DNA of 64,000 nt from an uncultured Bacteroides sp. (GTDB lineage: Bacteria; Bacteroidota; Bacteroidia; Bacteroidales; Bacteroidaceae): contig NZ_OY762899.1 in the NCBI RefSeq assembly GCF_963666545.1, positions 3,972,365 through 4,036,364 of the forward strand, read 5' to 3'. Position 1 is the stretch's first letter; each line of letters opens with the position of its first letter. The notes beneath the pieces are model-generated. The model ran no database searches and was not told the origin of the DNA. It was given only the letters and a program-made list of their open reading frames with translations. Made by a program: the position numbers and the translations under genes. Below, one piece after another: positions 19,156-29,822 of the stretch.

Positions 19156-20538
19156 TCATTTTAGTTTCCACCAGTCGAAATTAAACAAATTACCTTCGCC
19201 TCCTTTGAAAACAAAGTATAAGTCATGTACTCCTTTGACTTTATTCACTTTACACGATAGAGTTTTCCATGTTTGATCACCATCTGTACTTTTCACTTCT
19301 AAAGTCCCTAATAGGCTGCCGTTTTTTCCATCAATGTGAATTTCAATTTTTCCACCCTGCAATGCAGAAGCAACACTTGCCTCAAATTTATTGGCTCCTT
19401 TGCCAAAATCGACACTACGGACTTTGATATACTCGTCGTTATTAATGTCGGTAACATAAACGCCTACTTTTTCATCTTTCGCAGTTTCAATACCTTCTTC
19501 CCATGCAATGGTCTCAGCCTCAACTCTTACGAATGGATTCAAGTTACCGGCACTTTCTTTTACTCCCTCTTTGGTTGGAGTAATTAATGGAATAGAGCCA
19601 TCAGCATTAAATGTAAACGGCTCAATACAAACGGAGCGTTTAAAACCACCACCATCGGGCAATGCAGCGTTATGATAGAATAAATAAGATTTCCCCTTAA
19701 ATTCGATATAGCCCGGATGGTTAGTAAATGCTCCTCCTTCTTTAATTACGTGCATAATCGTATCACCGTAAACCCAAGGTCCGGTTGCACTTGTACTTGA
19801 GGAATAGGCAAAATGCTCAGGCACACCACCGGCAGGATATAGAAGGTAGTACTTACTGTTACGCTTGAATAACCAGGGACCCTCCTCGTAAGACGCTGTC
19901 CGATTGTCTATTTTTTTAGCGCGATACCCAAAATTCTCATCTCTTAGATCTTCCTTAACAATACCCGGTTCCTGATTATAAGAAATCATATCCTCATTCA
20001 ACTTCACGTGCCAAAGATTCGGATTGCCCCAATAAAGATATGCCTGACCATTGTCATCGATAAATACGGTTGGGTCAATGTAGCCATAACCACTCAGCAA
20101 TGGTTTGCCAATGGCATCTTTGAAAGGACCGGTCGGACTGTCGGACACCGCAACTCCAATGGCATTTCCACCGTCTTTTTGATTCACCGGCAAGTAATAA
20201 TAGAACTTGCCGTTTCGGTAAATACACTGACCAGCCCAAGCATCGCCGCGAGACCATTCAAAAACCTTATACGACAAAATCGCACCGTGATCGGTCCAGT
20301 TTACCATGTCGGTTGATGAATAGCAACGCCAATCGTTCATTGTGAAAAAGTTTTTAACTGTTTTGTCCTCGTCGTGTGATGTGTAAAGGTAAACTGTGCC
20401 GTTGTGTACCATAGGTGCAGGATCGGCTGTGTAATTAGTTTGAATGATCGGGTTTTGTGCGTTTAATCCCAATGGGAACATTGCTAATAAGATTAAAACT
20501 GTAATAGCAAACACCTTTATTAATGTTTTATTCTTCAT
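19156..20538 (-). CDS. GH43 glycosidase with C-terminal CBM6
   Basis: 460-residue secreted GH43 with a signal peptide ending GLNAQ. The propeller begins IIQTNYTADPAPMV (base Asp), with YGYIDPTVFID (modulator Asp) and SYEEGPWLFKR (acid Glu). From about residue 330 a CBM6 domain begins VRVEAETIAWEEG and ends EGNLFNFDWWKLK. CBM6 modules commonly bind xylan or xylo-oligosaccharides. Closest relatives by pattern are arabinofuranosidases and beta-xylosidases in Bacteroidetes xylan loci. It is a clear paralogue of the GH43-CBM6 at 22764-24131; the first 40 mature residues are nearly the same. The pair probably arose by duplication and may hydrolyse different arabinose linkages. Confidence 0.92.
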   Translation of the reverse strand: MKNKTLIKVFAITVLILLAMFPLGLNAQNPIIQTNYTADPAPMVHNGTVYLYTSHDEDKTVKNFFTMNDWRCYSSTDMVNWTDHGAILSYKVFEWSRGDAWAGQCIYRNGKFYYYLPVNQKDGGNAIGVAVSDSPTGPFKDAIGKPLLSGYGYIDPTVFIDDNGQAYLYWGNPNLWHVKLNEDMISYNQEPGIVKEDLRDENFGYRAKKIDNRTASYEEGPWLFKRNSKYYLLYPAGGVPEHFAYSSSTSATGPWVYGDTIMHVIKEGGAFTNHPGYIEFKGKSYLFYHNAALPDGGGFKRSVCIEPFTFNADGSIPLITPTKEGVKESAGNLNPFVRVEAETIAWEEGIETAKDEKVGVYVTDINNDEYIKVRSVDFGKGANKFEASVASALQGGKIEIHIDGKNGSLLGTLEVKSTDGDQTWKTLSCKVNKVKGVHDLYFVFKGGEGNLFNFDWWKLK

Positions 20539-20568
20539 TTTATATTTGTTTTTTAATCAAATTCGAGT

Positions 20569-22614
20569 TTATTTCGCAGAAGTGAATTTATAGAGAAGCA
20601 CTCCGTGTGCCGGAACTTTGAGTGCAAGTTGTCCCGCTTTGGTATCGATGTGTTCAATATCCTTTTGTCGCCATAAGTCACGTACCTGATACATCCCGTT
20701 AATACCTATTTTTTCGAAATCTTTATATGCAAGGTTTACAATTTCTAGACCGAAATTGCAAAAACCTACAGCGCGGCTACCATCTTCGAGCTCTTTTACA
20801 TAAATGCGTAAATCACCAATTGTATGCATGCAGGATGCCTGTTTTCCAAGTGAATCTTGATTAACTGCTATAACTTCATCATTGGTTAGCAAATTTAATG
20901 TAAAATCATCAAGTTTCTCCATATCACAGCCAATAAGGAGGGGTGCGGAGAAGAGGCTCCAGAGGCTGATGTGGAGATACTGTTCGTCAGGTTTAAGCTT
21001 ACTTGGATGTGGATTTCCCCACCCAACGGTACCAACGACAAGCATATCAGGATCGTTCCAGTTGCCGGGTTTGGCATAAGGGGCTGATTTATCTTGGTCA
21101 AGAGCAATATTCTTCACGCTTGTCCAAGTATCGGTAATATCATTGGTTGTACGCCAGCAATTGCCATTAACAGAATCACCCCACTTCCATACATCCGACA
21201 TTCCGTACTGACATACGCTAAATACAATATCGCGGGGCTGCTGACGAAGATATTCACCCATCAACTTAAACGGTTTAATGGCGGTATTCAATTCACTGCC
21301 ACCATTGTACGACAAAGACGATACATTATATGGATCGTTGTTTGGCAAGCCATCGATTACATTACCATAACTGCACCAGTCGTATTTGAGGTAGTCGAAA
21401 CCCCATTTGGCATAGCTTTCGGCATCTTGCTTTTCGTAGCCGTAACTACCTACGCAGCCACCACATGTCCATGGACCCGGACTGGAATAAAGTCCAATTT
21501 TCAACCCAAGGTCATGCACATAATCGGCAAGGGATTTCATATCTACAAACCGTGAATTGGGAGTAATATTACCAGCCTCATCGCGAAACTTTCCACGTAG
21601 CGACTGATCTTTGGAGTCTCGGTTGTTTTCCCAGAAATCGTCGATATTAATATACGTCCAGCCGTGGTTGATAAGCCCGCTTTTCACCATGGCATCAGCT
21701 GCACGTTTCACTTTATCGGCAGATACTTCTTGAGCAAAGCAGTTCCAGCTGTTCCATCCCATTGGTGGGGTTAATGCAATACGGTCGCCACAAACAATGC
21801 GTATTTTTCTTTCCGCCTTGCCTTTTGCATTTTTAGCAGTTAGGGTAACAATAAAAGTTCCGGTTTTGGAAAGTTTACCGGTTATAATTCCGGTTTTAGA
21901 ATCAATTTTTAACCCTGAAGGTAGTCCGGTAGCCGAAAAAGTGATTGGACGGTCACCAGTTACCGGTACGATAAATTGAAAAGGAGAACCCGGGCGTGCG
22001 CCAAAGATACTCGCTCCATTAATTCTTGGCCAAGCGGGTGGGGGAGGAGTTAGAATATAAGGTTCGCTTGGCACAGGATTGTAGGTAATAAAGGTATCTA
22101 CACCCGTAGTCTCAAATTTTGCATTGGCCCAATCTGCATGATCATAATAATTCCCGTTACCACCATCGGTTACCACCAATTCAACTCTTTTTACTCCAAC
22201 AAGCGGAACTGAACACGGTATGGCAGCATCTCCTAAGCGCATTACACCGCTTGACCATAGTTTCTTTCCATCACCATATATTACGAATTCAGAGGCTGGT
22301 TCATGGCCTGCAATCTCATCATCAATACCCACTTGTGCTGTGAACAAAGTTGCTTTTCCATCTAATTGAATCAATAACGAACTCTCTGCATGTGTTCCAA
22401 ATCCTCGCTCGAAAGTTTGACCTTTGATTGTCATGACCTTGCCATCTACAGATGCATTCTTCTTCGGTACACCGTACCCTTGGGTAGCGGCACTGAGATC
22501 CAATTGATCAAGCCATACTGTTTGAGCAGATAAGTGATTGATTTCTATCAGGCTAAATGAAATAAAGAGACCAACAATGGTCGCAAATTTAATGTTGCTT
22601 GTTACTACTTTCAT
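20569..22614 (-). CDS. NPCBM - Ig - GH27 alpha-galactosidase
   Basis: 681-residue secreted enzyme with three domains. An NPCBM module (about 30-165) begins VWLDQLDLSAATQGYG and contains FERGFGTHAESSLLIQLDG. A putative Ig domain (He_PIG type, about 190-275) contains FSATGLPSGLKIDSKTG. The GH27 barrel starts TPPMGWNSWNCFA and carries the canonical sugar-binding INIDDFW and the nucleophile Asp412 in YLKYDWCSYG; the acid region is WRTTNDITDTW. The intact IDD pair fits a genuine alpha-galactosidase, in contrast to the GH27 at 12495-14285. The likely job is removal of terminal alpha-D-galactose from xylan side chains. Confidence 0.92.
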   Translation of the reverse strand: MKVVTSNIKFATIVGLFISFSLIEINHLSAQTVWLDQLDLSAATQGYGVPKKNASVDGKVMTIKGQTFERGFGTHAESSLLIQLDGKATLFTAQVGIDDEIAGHEPASEFVIYGDGKKLWSSGVMRLGDAAIPCSVPLVGVKRVELVVTDGGNGNYYDHADWANAKFETTGVDTFITYNPVPSEPYILTPPPPAWPRINGASIFGARPGSPFQFIVPVTGDRPITFSATGLPSGLKIDSKTGIITGKLSKTGTFIVTLTAKNAKGKAERKIRIVCGDRIALTPPMGWNSWNCFAQEVSADKVKRAADAMVKSGLINHGWTYINIDDFWENNRDSKDQSLRGKFRDEAGNITPNSRFVDMKSLADYVHDLGLKIGLYSSPGPWTCGGCVGSYGYEKQDAESYAKWGFDYLKYDWCSYGNVIDGLPNNDPYNVSSLSYNGGSELNTAIKPFKLMGEYLRQQPRDIVFSVCQYGMSDVWKWGDSVNGNCWRTTNDITDTWTSVKNIALDQDKSAPYAKPGNWNDPDMLVVGTVGWGNPHPSKLKPDEQYLHISLWSLFSAPLLIGCDMEKLDDFTLNLLTNDEVIAVNQDSLGKQASCMHTIGDLRIYVKELEDGSRAVGFCNFGLEIVNLAYKDFEKIGINGMYQVRDLWRQKDIEHIDTKAGQLALKVPAHGVLLYKFTSAK

Positions 22615-22763
22615 TAAATAATTATTTTTTGATTTATATTGTAATTACTATACTACCCTTCAAATCTCACATTTAACTTCTTTCTTTAGTTCGAAGGACT
22701 CATTGTTGCATATTATTTGGAATATCCTTTATTTATATTGTGATTCGTCTCTTCCTAAGACTT

Positions 22764-24131
22764 TCATTTAGTATTAAATGTCCACCAGTCAAAATTGAAC
22801 AATTCTTTTTCACCCCTAAAGACGAAATATAAATCGTGAATGCCGTTAATGTGTTTAACAGAAGCACTGAAAATTTTCCAAACATCTCCTTCACCAGAGA
22901 TGTTGATATTAACTGTTCCAATTATAGGGCCATCAATCTTGTCAGTATGGATTTCAATCTTTCCACCATATAAAGAAGCAACACTAACATCAATTGATGT
23001 TGCGCCTTTAGAGAAATCGACACCTTGTACTTTGATATAATCTCCGTTATGGATAGAAGAAACAAAAAGTCTGTCAGCTATCTTTTTCCCTTTATCCCAA
23101 GATACGTTTCTTTCCCATTCAGTGGTCAATTCGGTTTTAAGCCCTTCACTAAAAGCCATGGTTTCGGCTTCAATACGATTGTAAGGATTTACTGTGTCAA
23201 GTTGCTTGACACCTGTGTTTGACCAGAACGGAAGCTTCTGAATGGAACCATCTGTATTGTATCTTAAATTCTCAAGACATATTGAACGTCTTTCGTAATG
23301 TTTGGACATCGTTTGTTTCAGAATAGCATAATTGAACCCAAACACGTATGACTTACCTTTGTAGTCGATAATACCTGGGTGATTTCCGCTTGAACGTTTA
23401 TCACCTTCCATTATCATACCTTTATATTCCCACGGCCCTGTCGGAGAATTGCCCATTGCATAACCGATGCCTTCAGGGCAACAGGTTGAAGCATAAGCCA
23501 GATAATAGTGCCCATTGCGTTTCCAGACCCAAGGACCCTCCTGATAATTGTCTGGTTTGGTCGGTTCATTTATAATCTCACCTGAATAGGAAATCATATC
23601 CTCATTCAGTTTTACATAGTAAAGATTTGGGTTTCCCCAGTAGAGATATGCTTGGCCATCATCGTCAATCAATACGGTAGGGTCAATGTCATGTGCACTA
23701 TTCTTTATCAACGGTTTTCCAATGGGGTCTTTAAAAGGTCCATAAGGACTATCTGAAACCAATACGCCTATGCCCATGCCGTTTGGCATGGGACAATACA
23801 TGTAAAATTTATTGTTGCGTAGAATGCACTGTGGCGCCCATGCCCCATTGTCGTAGGGTACCCATTTAAAGTCTTTTAGTGAGGCGACAACCCCATGGTC
23901 GCTCCAATTAACCATGTCGGTGGATGTGTATAGCAACCAATTTTGCATTTTAAAGCCAAAGGCATCATCTTCGTCGTGACTGGTGTAAAGAAAAACCGTG
24001 TCGTTGTACACCAATGGAGCGGGATCGGCAGTATAATTCGTTTGGATGATCGGATTCTGTGCATTACCTGCGAGAGGCAGACTAATGACAACTATAAAAA
24101 ATGAAACAATGATGAATCTTTTATTTTTCAT
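22764..24131 (-). CDS. GH43 glycosidase with C-terminal CBM6 (paralogue)
   Basis: 455-residue secreted GH43 with a signal peptide ending GNAQ. Catalytic acids are in NYTADPAPLVYND, HDIDPTVLID and NYQEGPWVWKR. A CBM6 begins near residue 325 at NRIEAETMAFSEG and ends EKELFNFDWWTFN. The first mature segment (NPIIQTNYTADPAP) and the last CBM6 strand (FNFDWW) match the paralogue at 19156-20538, but the middle has diverged (a Cys pair in STCCPEG here). Likely an arabinofuranosidase or xylosidase of xylan side chains. The gap to the NPCBM-GH27 gene downstream is about 150 bases, the longest within the operon, and I saw no convincing terminator in it. Confidence 0.92.
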   Translation of the reverse strand: MKNKRFIIVSFFIVVISLPLAGNAQNPIIQTNYTADPAPLVYNDTVFLYTSHDEDDAFGFKMQNWLLYTSTDMVNWSDHGVVASLKDFKWVPYDNGAWAPQCILRNNKFYMYCPMPNGMGIGVLVSDSPYGPFKDPIGKPLIKNSAHDIDPTVLIDDDGQAYLYWGNPNLYYVKLNEDMISYSGEIINEPTKPDNYQEGPWVWKRNGHYYLAYASTCCPEGIGYAMGNSPTGPWEYKGMIMEGDKRSSGNHPGIIDYKGKSYVFGFNYAILKQTMSKHYERRSICLENLRYNTDGSIQKLPFWSNTGVKQLDTVNPYNRIEAETMAFSEGLKTELTTEWERNVSWDKGKKIADRLFVSSIHNGDYIKVQGVDFSKGATSIDVSVASLYGGKIEIHTDKIDGPIIGTVNINISGEGDVWKIFSASVKHINGIHDLYFVFRGEKELFNFDWWTFNTK

Positions 24132-24153
24132 GAGTTCTCAATTCTATTGAAGA

Positions 24154-27100
24154 TCAAAACAAATTAATCGTATAAGTGAACGAAGTCGGTTCAGCGAACA
24201 CTTGAAATTGTTCGAGCGGACGTGGACCACAACTGGCTGATCCTACACCTAAAGTTTTGGTCGAGATGCAGAACACTGTAGCTTCGCTTGCAGGCAGATC
24301 AATTTTATACTCAACAGGGTACATTTGCTCATCAGTATGCGGAAGAGCCGCTACCTGCATCAATTTTTCATCGGATTGTATTAAGATAGAAGGCATATCT
24401 TTGCCACTTAATTTTGCCCATCTTACTTCTTCATGATTTCCGCGTTCCATCGGTTTTTCGTACTCATATTGTTCATTTACACCCAATTCATAAATACCCA
24501 CTTCAGCGGCGCTCTTACGATCGGAATAATTCTCAAAAGGTCCGCGACCAAAGAATGTCATGTGGTCAAGCTTCTTATCGAGCATCATACGTACGCCTAT
24601 ACGAGCCAAGTTTATTCGGAATCCAACAAATTGAACCTGATTATCAACTTTTATCGTACCATCACCCTTTACTAAATAGGTTGCCGTGTGATAAACGCCA
24701 AAGCCTTCTTTGCCATCTGCCTTTGTTGTTGAAGTTACCTTCACAGAAGAATTGCCAACAGCTTCTACTTTAAAATCAAGCAATGTATATTGAAGTGTCG
24801 TTACACCAAACTTTTCCCATTGTCGATAAGCCCAGTCGTCGTCATTGCGGTGGGAGGCACGCCACAAATGCAACTTCGGAGAACCATCGGCAGTTAAAAG
24901 GTTGGTCCCATTTTTTATAAGCTGATTCATTAAACCGCTTTTCTTATCAAAACTTACAGCAAAATCTTTCCCTGAAATCGTGATTGTTTGCGCATTTTGA
25001 ACCAACTTTACCGGTTGCGAACCTTTTGTTTCTATTATAGGAGGGGTGTTGATGGGAAGTTTGAACTGCTCAGATGCTACCTCAAAACCTTTATCTGCCC
25101 AAAGCGTTTTGTCCTTTTGTTTATATGAAATGCGCAAAAAATATTCTGATCCGGCTTTGGGATGCTCTATCTTATATGGAATATTTGCTACGAAGAGCCC
25201 TTTTCCCCACGAGGGACGCATTTTTATTTCTCCATTGTCAATTTCTTGTCCGTTTTCGGTCAAGCTCCATGATGCTTCAAAACCACTCAAAGAAATAAAC
25301 TGATATTTATTTTTAATTTGAATACCTCCATTAACAGGGTCGGTGAGTTCGGTATCAATCCACTGAAATGCTTTCTTCATTTCAGGATAATGTGGTTTAA
25401 CTTGGTTTCCTTCCGTAGCGCGGTCATAAGAAACCACTCCTTTGTGAATAAAATAATGGTCGTTAGGTTGTTCCCCAAAGCCACCACCATACGCCAAGAT
25501 CGGGTGATTTGGGGTGCGCTTGTTCCACAATGCCTGATCCTGAAATTCCCAAATCGCACCACCTAATATTTCCGGATTATTATCAAAGACTTTAGAATAT
25601 TCATCTAATGAACCCATTGAGTTGAACATAGCATGGACAAACTCACAAATATAAAGCGGTTTGGTCATTCCCCAGTTTTTTACCATTTCGGCGTAATCGG
25701 CGGCACTACCATACATGCGGCCTTCCAAATCGGCAGGATTTCTGCTACCTATACCAAAACGTTCATAATGAACAAAACGAGTGGAGTCAATAGCTTTAAC
25801 CGTAGCCATAGCTGCTTTCAAATTTGTGCTGATTCCGCCACCTTCATTGCCCAGTGACCAAATAATCACGGATGGATGGTTCTTAAAGTTTTCAACGTTA
25901 GCCACATTGCGGTCAATAATAGCTGCTTTTATTGTTGGCTCTTCATCAAACCGAGTATCATAACCATGATATTCCATATTGGCTTCGGCTACTAACCAAA
26001 TGCCCCATTCATCGCATAGTTCGTACCAACGAGGGTCATTAGAATAATGGCTTGTACGTACATGGTTGCAATTTCCTTGTTTTATAACTTCCAAGTCGCG
26101 AATCATTTGCTCTTCGGTGATGGCATGTCCCACATCCGACCAATGTTCGTGTCGGTTCACACCTTTCAATTTTATGGGCACTCCATTTACCATAAATATC
26201 CGTCCTTTGATTTCTACTTTTCGAAAGCCTATTCTTGACGATAATATTTCTCCTTCTGAGTTAGTCAATACAACCGTATATAAATTAGGTGTTTCAGCAG
26301 TCCACTTTAGCGGGTTTGTTACCTGCATTTTCACATTTAGTGATTCTTCCTGGTTTGATTTGAGAGACACTCCTTTTGCGCTACCTTTGGCTATTTCTTT
26401 GCCTTCTTTGTTGTAAAGAGTAGCTATAAATGTTTGAGCTTTGGTCGTTTTATCACTATAATTCTTTATCTTGGCGGATACATCCAGCGTCGCATCTTTG
26501 TAGTCTTTATCCAAATCCGTTTTTATGAAAAAATCGCGAATGTGTACCTGAGGGGTGCTCCAAAGCGTTACATTGCGGAAAATTCCGTGCAGACGCCACA
26601 TATCTTGATCCTCCAACCAAGTACCCGAGCTATATTGATATACTTCTACGGCTATCATGTTTTTACCGGGTTTCAGGTATTTGGTAAGATCGAAATCTGC
26701 AGCATTACGACTATTTACGCTAAAGCCTACTTTTTCTCCGTTTACCCACAAAAAGAAAGCACAGTCAACGCCATCGAATGTGATGAAATTGCGTCGTCCT
26801 GTCCATTCTGTTGGCAAATTGAATTCCCGACGATAACTCCCCACTGGGTTTCGCTCTTTAAATGATGTGTACCATGTGTCCGGTTCGCTCATTACATGCG
26901 GATAATCTTTTTTAATGGTATAACCCAAATTGCGGTAAAATGGGGTGCCGTAACCTTGTACTTCCCAATTGGAAGGCACCTTGATTTCTTTCCACTCCGA
27001 AACGTCGTAATCAGACTTGTAAAAATCGATTGGACGTTTCTCAGGTGTTGGTACCCAGTTGAATTTCCATAGTCCATTTAAACTTTGACAAAGTGAAGAG

Positions 27101-27330
27101 GCGTGTCGCTTGGCAACTAAAGCTTCTTGTAAGTTGCCATATGGCATTAATGTGGCGTGATATGGTTCTTTGTTTATCCCAAGTAATTCGGGATTTTCTA
27201 TCTCTGATGGAATAGGGGCTCCATTGGTAGGTTGAGCATAAACTCCATTGATGGAAAAAAAAGATAGAAAAAGAATCGTTATAAATATGTTTTTACTCAT
27301 TTGTATTCGATTATTATTTATTGTTGTCAT
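24154..27330 (-). CDS. LacZ-like GH2 beta-galactosidase with altered HAMGN motif
   Basis: Large secreted GH2 with the LacZ domain set: jelly roll, Ig-like, TIM barrel, Ig-like and the C-terminal beta-gal small-chain domain ([10 protein letters not shown] onward, with [13 protein letters not shown]). The acid/base is Glu496 in SLGNEGGG and the nucleophile Glu563 in [12 protein letters not shown]. LacZ normally reads HAMGNS here, and this protein has Phe569 in place of the glycine, close to the active site. The ATG at 27330 overlaps the GH95 stop as ATGA, which suggests translational coupling; an ATG at 27300 gives a tidier signal peptide ([15 protein letters not shown]). Probably a beta-galactosidase, but the motif change could mean a different sugar. 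Confidence 0.9.
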   Translation of the reverse strand: MTTINNNRIQMSKNIFITILFLSFFSINGVYAQPTNGAPIPSEIENPELLGINKEPYHATLMPYGNLQEALVAKRHASSLCQSLNGLWKFNWVPTPEKRPIDFYKSDYDVSEWKEIKVPSNWEVQGYGTPFYRNLGYTIKKDYPHVMSEPDTWYTSFKERNPVGSYRREFNLPTEWTGRRNFITFDGVDCAFFLWVNGEKVGFSVNSRNAADFDLTKYLKPGKNMIAVEVYQYSSGTWLEDQDMWRLHGIFRNVTLWSTPQVHIRDFFIKTDLDKDYKDATLDVSAKIKNYSDKTTKAQTFIATLYNKEGKEIAKGSAKGVSLKSNQEESLNVKMQVTNPLKWTAETPNLYTVVLTNSEGEILSSRIGFRKVEIKGRIFMVNGVPIKLKGVNRHEHWSDVGHAITEEQMIRDLEVIKQGNCNHVRTSHYSNDPRWYELCDEWGIWLVAEANMEYHGYDTRFDEEPTIKAAIIDRNVANVENFKNHPSVIIWSLGNEGGGISTNLKAAMATVKAIDSTRFVHYERFGIGSRNPADLEGRMYGSAADYAEMVKNWGMTKPLYICEFVHAMFNSMGSLDEYSKVFDNNPEILGGAIWEFQDQALWNKRTPNHPILAYGGGFGEQPNDHYFIHKGVVSYDRATEGNQVKPHYPEMKKAFQWIDTELTDPVNGGIQIKNKYQFISLSGFEASWSLTENGQEIDNGEIKMRPSWGKGLFVANIPYKIEHPKAGSEYFLRISYKQKDKTLWADKGFEVASEQFKLPINTPPIIETKGSQPVKLVQNAQTITISGKDFAVSFDKKSGLMNQLIKNGTNLLTADGSPKLHLWRASHRNDDDWAYRQWEKFGVTTLQYTLLDFKVEAVGNSSVKVTSTTKADGKEGFGVYHTATYLVKGDGTIKVDNQVQFVGFRINLARIGVRMMLDKKLDHMTFFGRGPFENYSDRKSAAEVGIYELGVNEQYEYEKPMERGNHEEVRWAKLSGKDMPSILIQSDEKLMQVAALPHTDEQMYPVEYKIDLPASEATVFCISTKTLGVGSASCGPRPLEQFQVFAEPTSFTYTINLF

Positions 27331-29777
27331 CTGCCAATGATGATTTTATCTCCTTTTTTCATCGGAACATCATATTCATACACTTTCTTCAGATTTAAAG
27401 CTGAAAGAGGGAATGTTGCATGATTTAGAGGAGTCTTAATTTCTGATGTTGCATAAAACCGATTAGTATTCTTGCCATTGGCTTCCTTAAGTCCCTTCGC
27501 TTTTAATGGATAATATGAGCGTATACGACAATTTCCGGTTATTGAACATTTTATTACAGCTTTGGATAATTCATTATTTTCCCATTGGAGATCAACTTCA
27601 AAACCACCCCTTGCTTTTAAACCTTTCACACTACCGGCCTTCCACAAAGTGGGTAATGCCGGCAACAGATGAATAGCCCCATCTTGACTTTGCAACAACA
27701 TCTCGGCAATGCCGGAAGTGCATCCAAAGTTGCCATCAATCTGAAAAGGAGGATGAGCATCAAATAAATTTGGATATGTACCACCCTGCTGAGTTCCGTT
27801 GGCTTGAATAGAAGGTGTAAGCTGGTCTGTTATTAATTTTAGAGCATGATCTCCATCAAGTAGACGTGCCCATAAATTTACTTTCCATCCCATTGACCAC
27901 CCGGTAGACTCATCTCCACGAGCTATTAATGAAGTTCTTGCTGCAGAGAATAATTCAGGAGTTCGGTAGGGAGAGATCTGATTGGAAGGGAATAATCCGT
28001 ACAGATGTGAAACATGCCTATGATTGTCAGTTTCTTTGTCCCAATCATACATCCATTCTTGCAATTGTCCCCATTTGCCAATTTGCATCGGAGGTAATCG
28101 TTTTAATGCATTTTTAATTTTTATTATCAATTCTCTGTCTACACCCAGAATCTCTGCCGTTTTAATGGTTTTTGTAAATAAATCGAAGACTAATTGGTTG
28201 TCCATAGTGGTTCCTGCAGATATAGATGATTCCGGATGAACAGATGGAGCATTTTCAGGTGAAACAGAAGGGCAAACGACCAACCATTTATGCTGAGGCT
28301 CTTCTACCAAGAAATCGAGGAAAAATAGCGAAGCTTCTTTTATTATAGGATATACAGATTGAAGATATTTTTCATCAGCACCGTATTCGTATTTACCAAA
28401 AAGATGCTGACTGAGCCAAGCACCACCCATTGGCCACATTCCCCAGAAAGCGCCATCTATGGGAGCAGTAATTCTCCATATATCCGTATTGTGATGCAAT
28501 ACCCATCCATTTGCTCCGTACATGTCTCTGGCTGTTTGTTTACCTGTAACTGCAAGTTCGCGAATCATTTTAACCAGTGGCTCATTCATTTCGCTAAGAT
28601 TAGTAACCTCAGATGGCCAATAATTCATTTCTGTATTAATATTTACAGTGTATTTACTATCCCACGCTGGAGTAAGTTGGTCGTTCCATATCCCTTGCAG
28701 ATTGGCGGGTTGTCCACCGGGTCTGGAAGATGATATTAGTAGATATCGTCCAAACTGGAAGTAGAGTGCTACCAGTTGAGGATCATTGCCTTTGGCAAAT
28801 TCAGCCAGACGGATGTCTGTTGGTTTATTAACAGCATCGGTTGCCCCCAGATTGAGGTCTACTCTTCCAAAATAGTTTTTAAAATCAGTGATGTGATCTT
28901 TTAGTACATCATCATAGTTTTTCTTTAATGCATTTTGGAGGTATGTAGTTGCCTTTTCAGAAGCATTGCCACTTATATCGTTATAATTCTTAAAGCTAGA
29001 GGCGATAGAAATATAAATAGTCGCTATATCAGCCTGGTTGACGTTTAATGCGGTATCGTTTGCCGTCACATTACCTCCTGAAGTCAGAATTTTCACCTTG
29101 GCTTCGAACATTACATTGCCTTTAACTGATTCAAAATCACTCGTTTTACCGGATAAGATAAGCTCATTGTTACCTATTGTAGATACGTTGACTTTCGAAG
29201 CCCTGTTCATCGAAGCAGAAAAATTTATGGAACCTGGTTTGTCAGAGGAAATCCGTGCGATGATAACTTGGTCTGGGAATGACGAGAATACTTCTGTAGT
29301 GTAGTTTACACCTTTCACACTATAATGTGTTGTTGCAATAGCTTTCTCTAAGTCCAATTCCCTGTAATATTTGGAGTAATTTTCATGCTCTGGAAATGAA
29401 AGCTTGAGGTTGCCAACTGTCTGATAGGGCATCCCTTGAGACGTTTTACTTATCATGTTTTTGTTAACCAAATCCTGCGCTTCTTTATATTTACCTTCAA
29501 AAACAAGCCTTCTGATTTCTGTTAGTGCTTCTTTAGCATTTGGATTATCATTGCGATTCGGCTGTCCGGCCCAAACTGTATTTTCATTAAGCTGAATTAT
29601 TTCTTTAGACGGATCACCAAATACCATTGCTCCCAAGCGCCCGTTTCCTATAGGTAGTGCTTCAACCCATTGCTTTGCAGGATGAGTATACCAAAGTTTT
29701 AGATACGAATCATTTTGAGCTGAAATATTAATTGCTAAAATCAGTCCAATTATTAAATTTAAGATTTTATTTCTCAT
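27327..29777 (-). CDS. GH95 alpha-L-galactosidase/alpha-L-fucosidase
   Basis: 816-residue secreted GH95. A signal peptide (ending NISAQ) is followed by a beta-sandwich ([15 protein letters not shown]), an alpha/alpha barrel and a C-terminal beta domain. Catalytic residues of the family are present: the Asn pair Asn379/Asn381 in [13 protein letters not shown] and Asp681 in [12 protein letters not shown]. Two residues before the Asn pair is Thr377. In Bifidobacterium AfcA (fucosidase) the corresponding residue is, from memory, a His that contacts the fucose methyl. A Bacteroides ovatus GH95 from a corn-xylan locus with Thr there was reported as an alpha-L-galactosidase. This copy therefore may prefer L-galactose, which is a known cap on maize glucuronoarabinoxylan side chains. 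The stop codon overlaps the next gene's ATG. Confidence 0.92.
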   Translation of the reverse strand: MRNKILNLIIGLILAINISAQNDSYLKLWYTHPAKQWVEALPIGNGRLGAMVFGDPSKEIIQLNENTVWAGQPNRNDNPNAKEALTEIRRLVFEGKYKEAQDLVNKNMISKTSQGMPYQTVGNLKLSFPEHENYSKYYRELDLEKAIATTHYSVKGVNYTTEVFSSFPDQVIIARISSDKPGSINFSASMNRASKVNVSTIGNNELILSGKTSDFESVKGNVMFEAKVKILTSGGNVTANDTALNVNQADIATIYISIASSFKNYNDISGNASEKATTYLQNALKKNYDDVLKDHITDFKNYFGRVDLNLGATDAVNKPTDIRLAEFAKGNDPQLVALYFQFGRYLLISSSRPGGQPANLQGIWNDQLTPAWDSKYTVNINTEMNYWPSEVTNLSEMNEPLVKMIRELAVTGKQTARDMYGANGWVLHHNTDIWRITAPIDGAFWGMWPMGGAWLSQHLFGKYEYGADEKYLQSVYPIIKEASLFFLDFLVEEPQHKWLVVCPSVSPENAPSVHPESSISAGTTMDNQLVFDLFTKTIKTAEILGVDRELIIKIKNALKRLPPMQIGKWGQLQEWMYDWDKETDNHRHVSHLYGLFPSNQISPYRTPELFSAARTSLIARGDESTGWSMGWKVNLWARLLDGDHALKLITDQLTPSIQANGTQQGGTYPNLFDAHPPFQIDGNFGCTSGIAEMLLQSQDGAIHLLPALPTLWKAGSVKGLKARGGFEVDLQWENNELSKAVIKCSITGNCRIRSYYPLKAKGLKEANGKNTNRFYATSEIKTPLNHATFPLSALNLKKVYEYDVPMKKGDKIIIGR

Positions 29778-29822
29778 GCTTTAATTTATTCATCATTGAA
29801 TATTTGATTTTAATCTCTCGTC

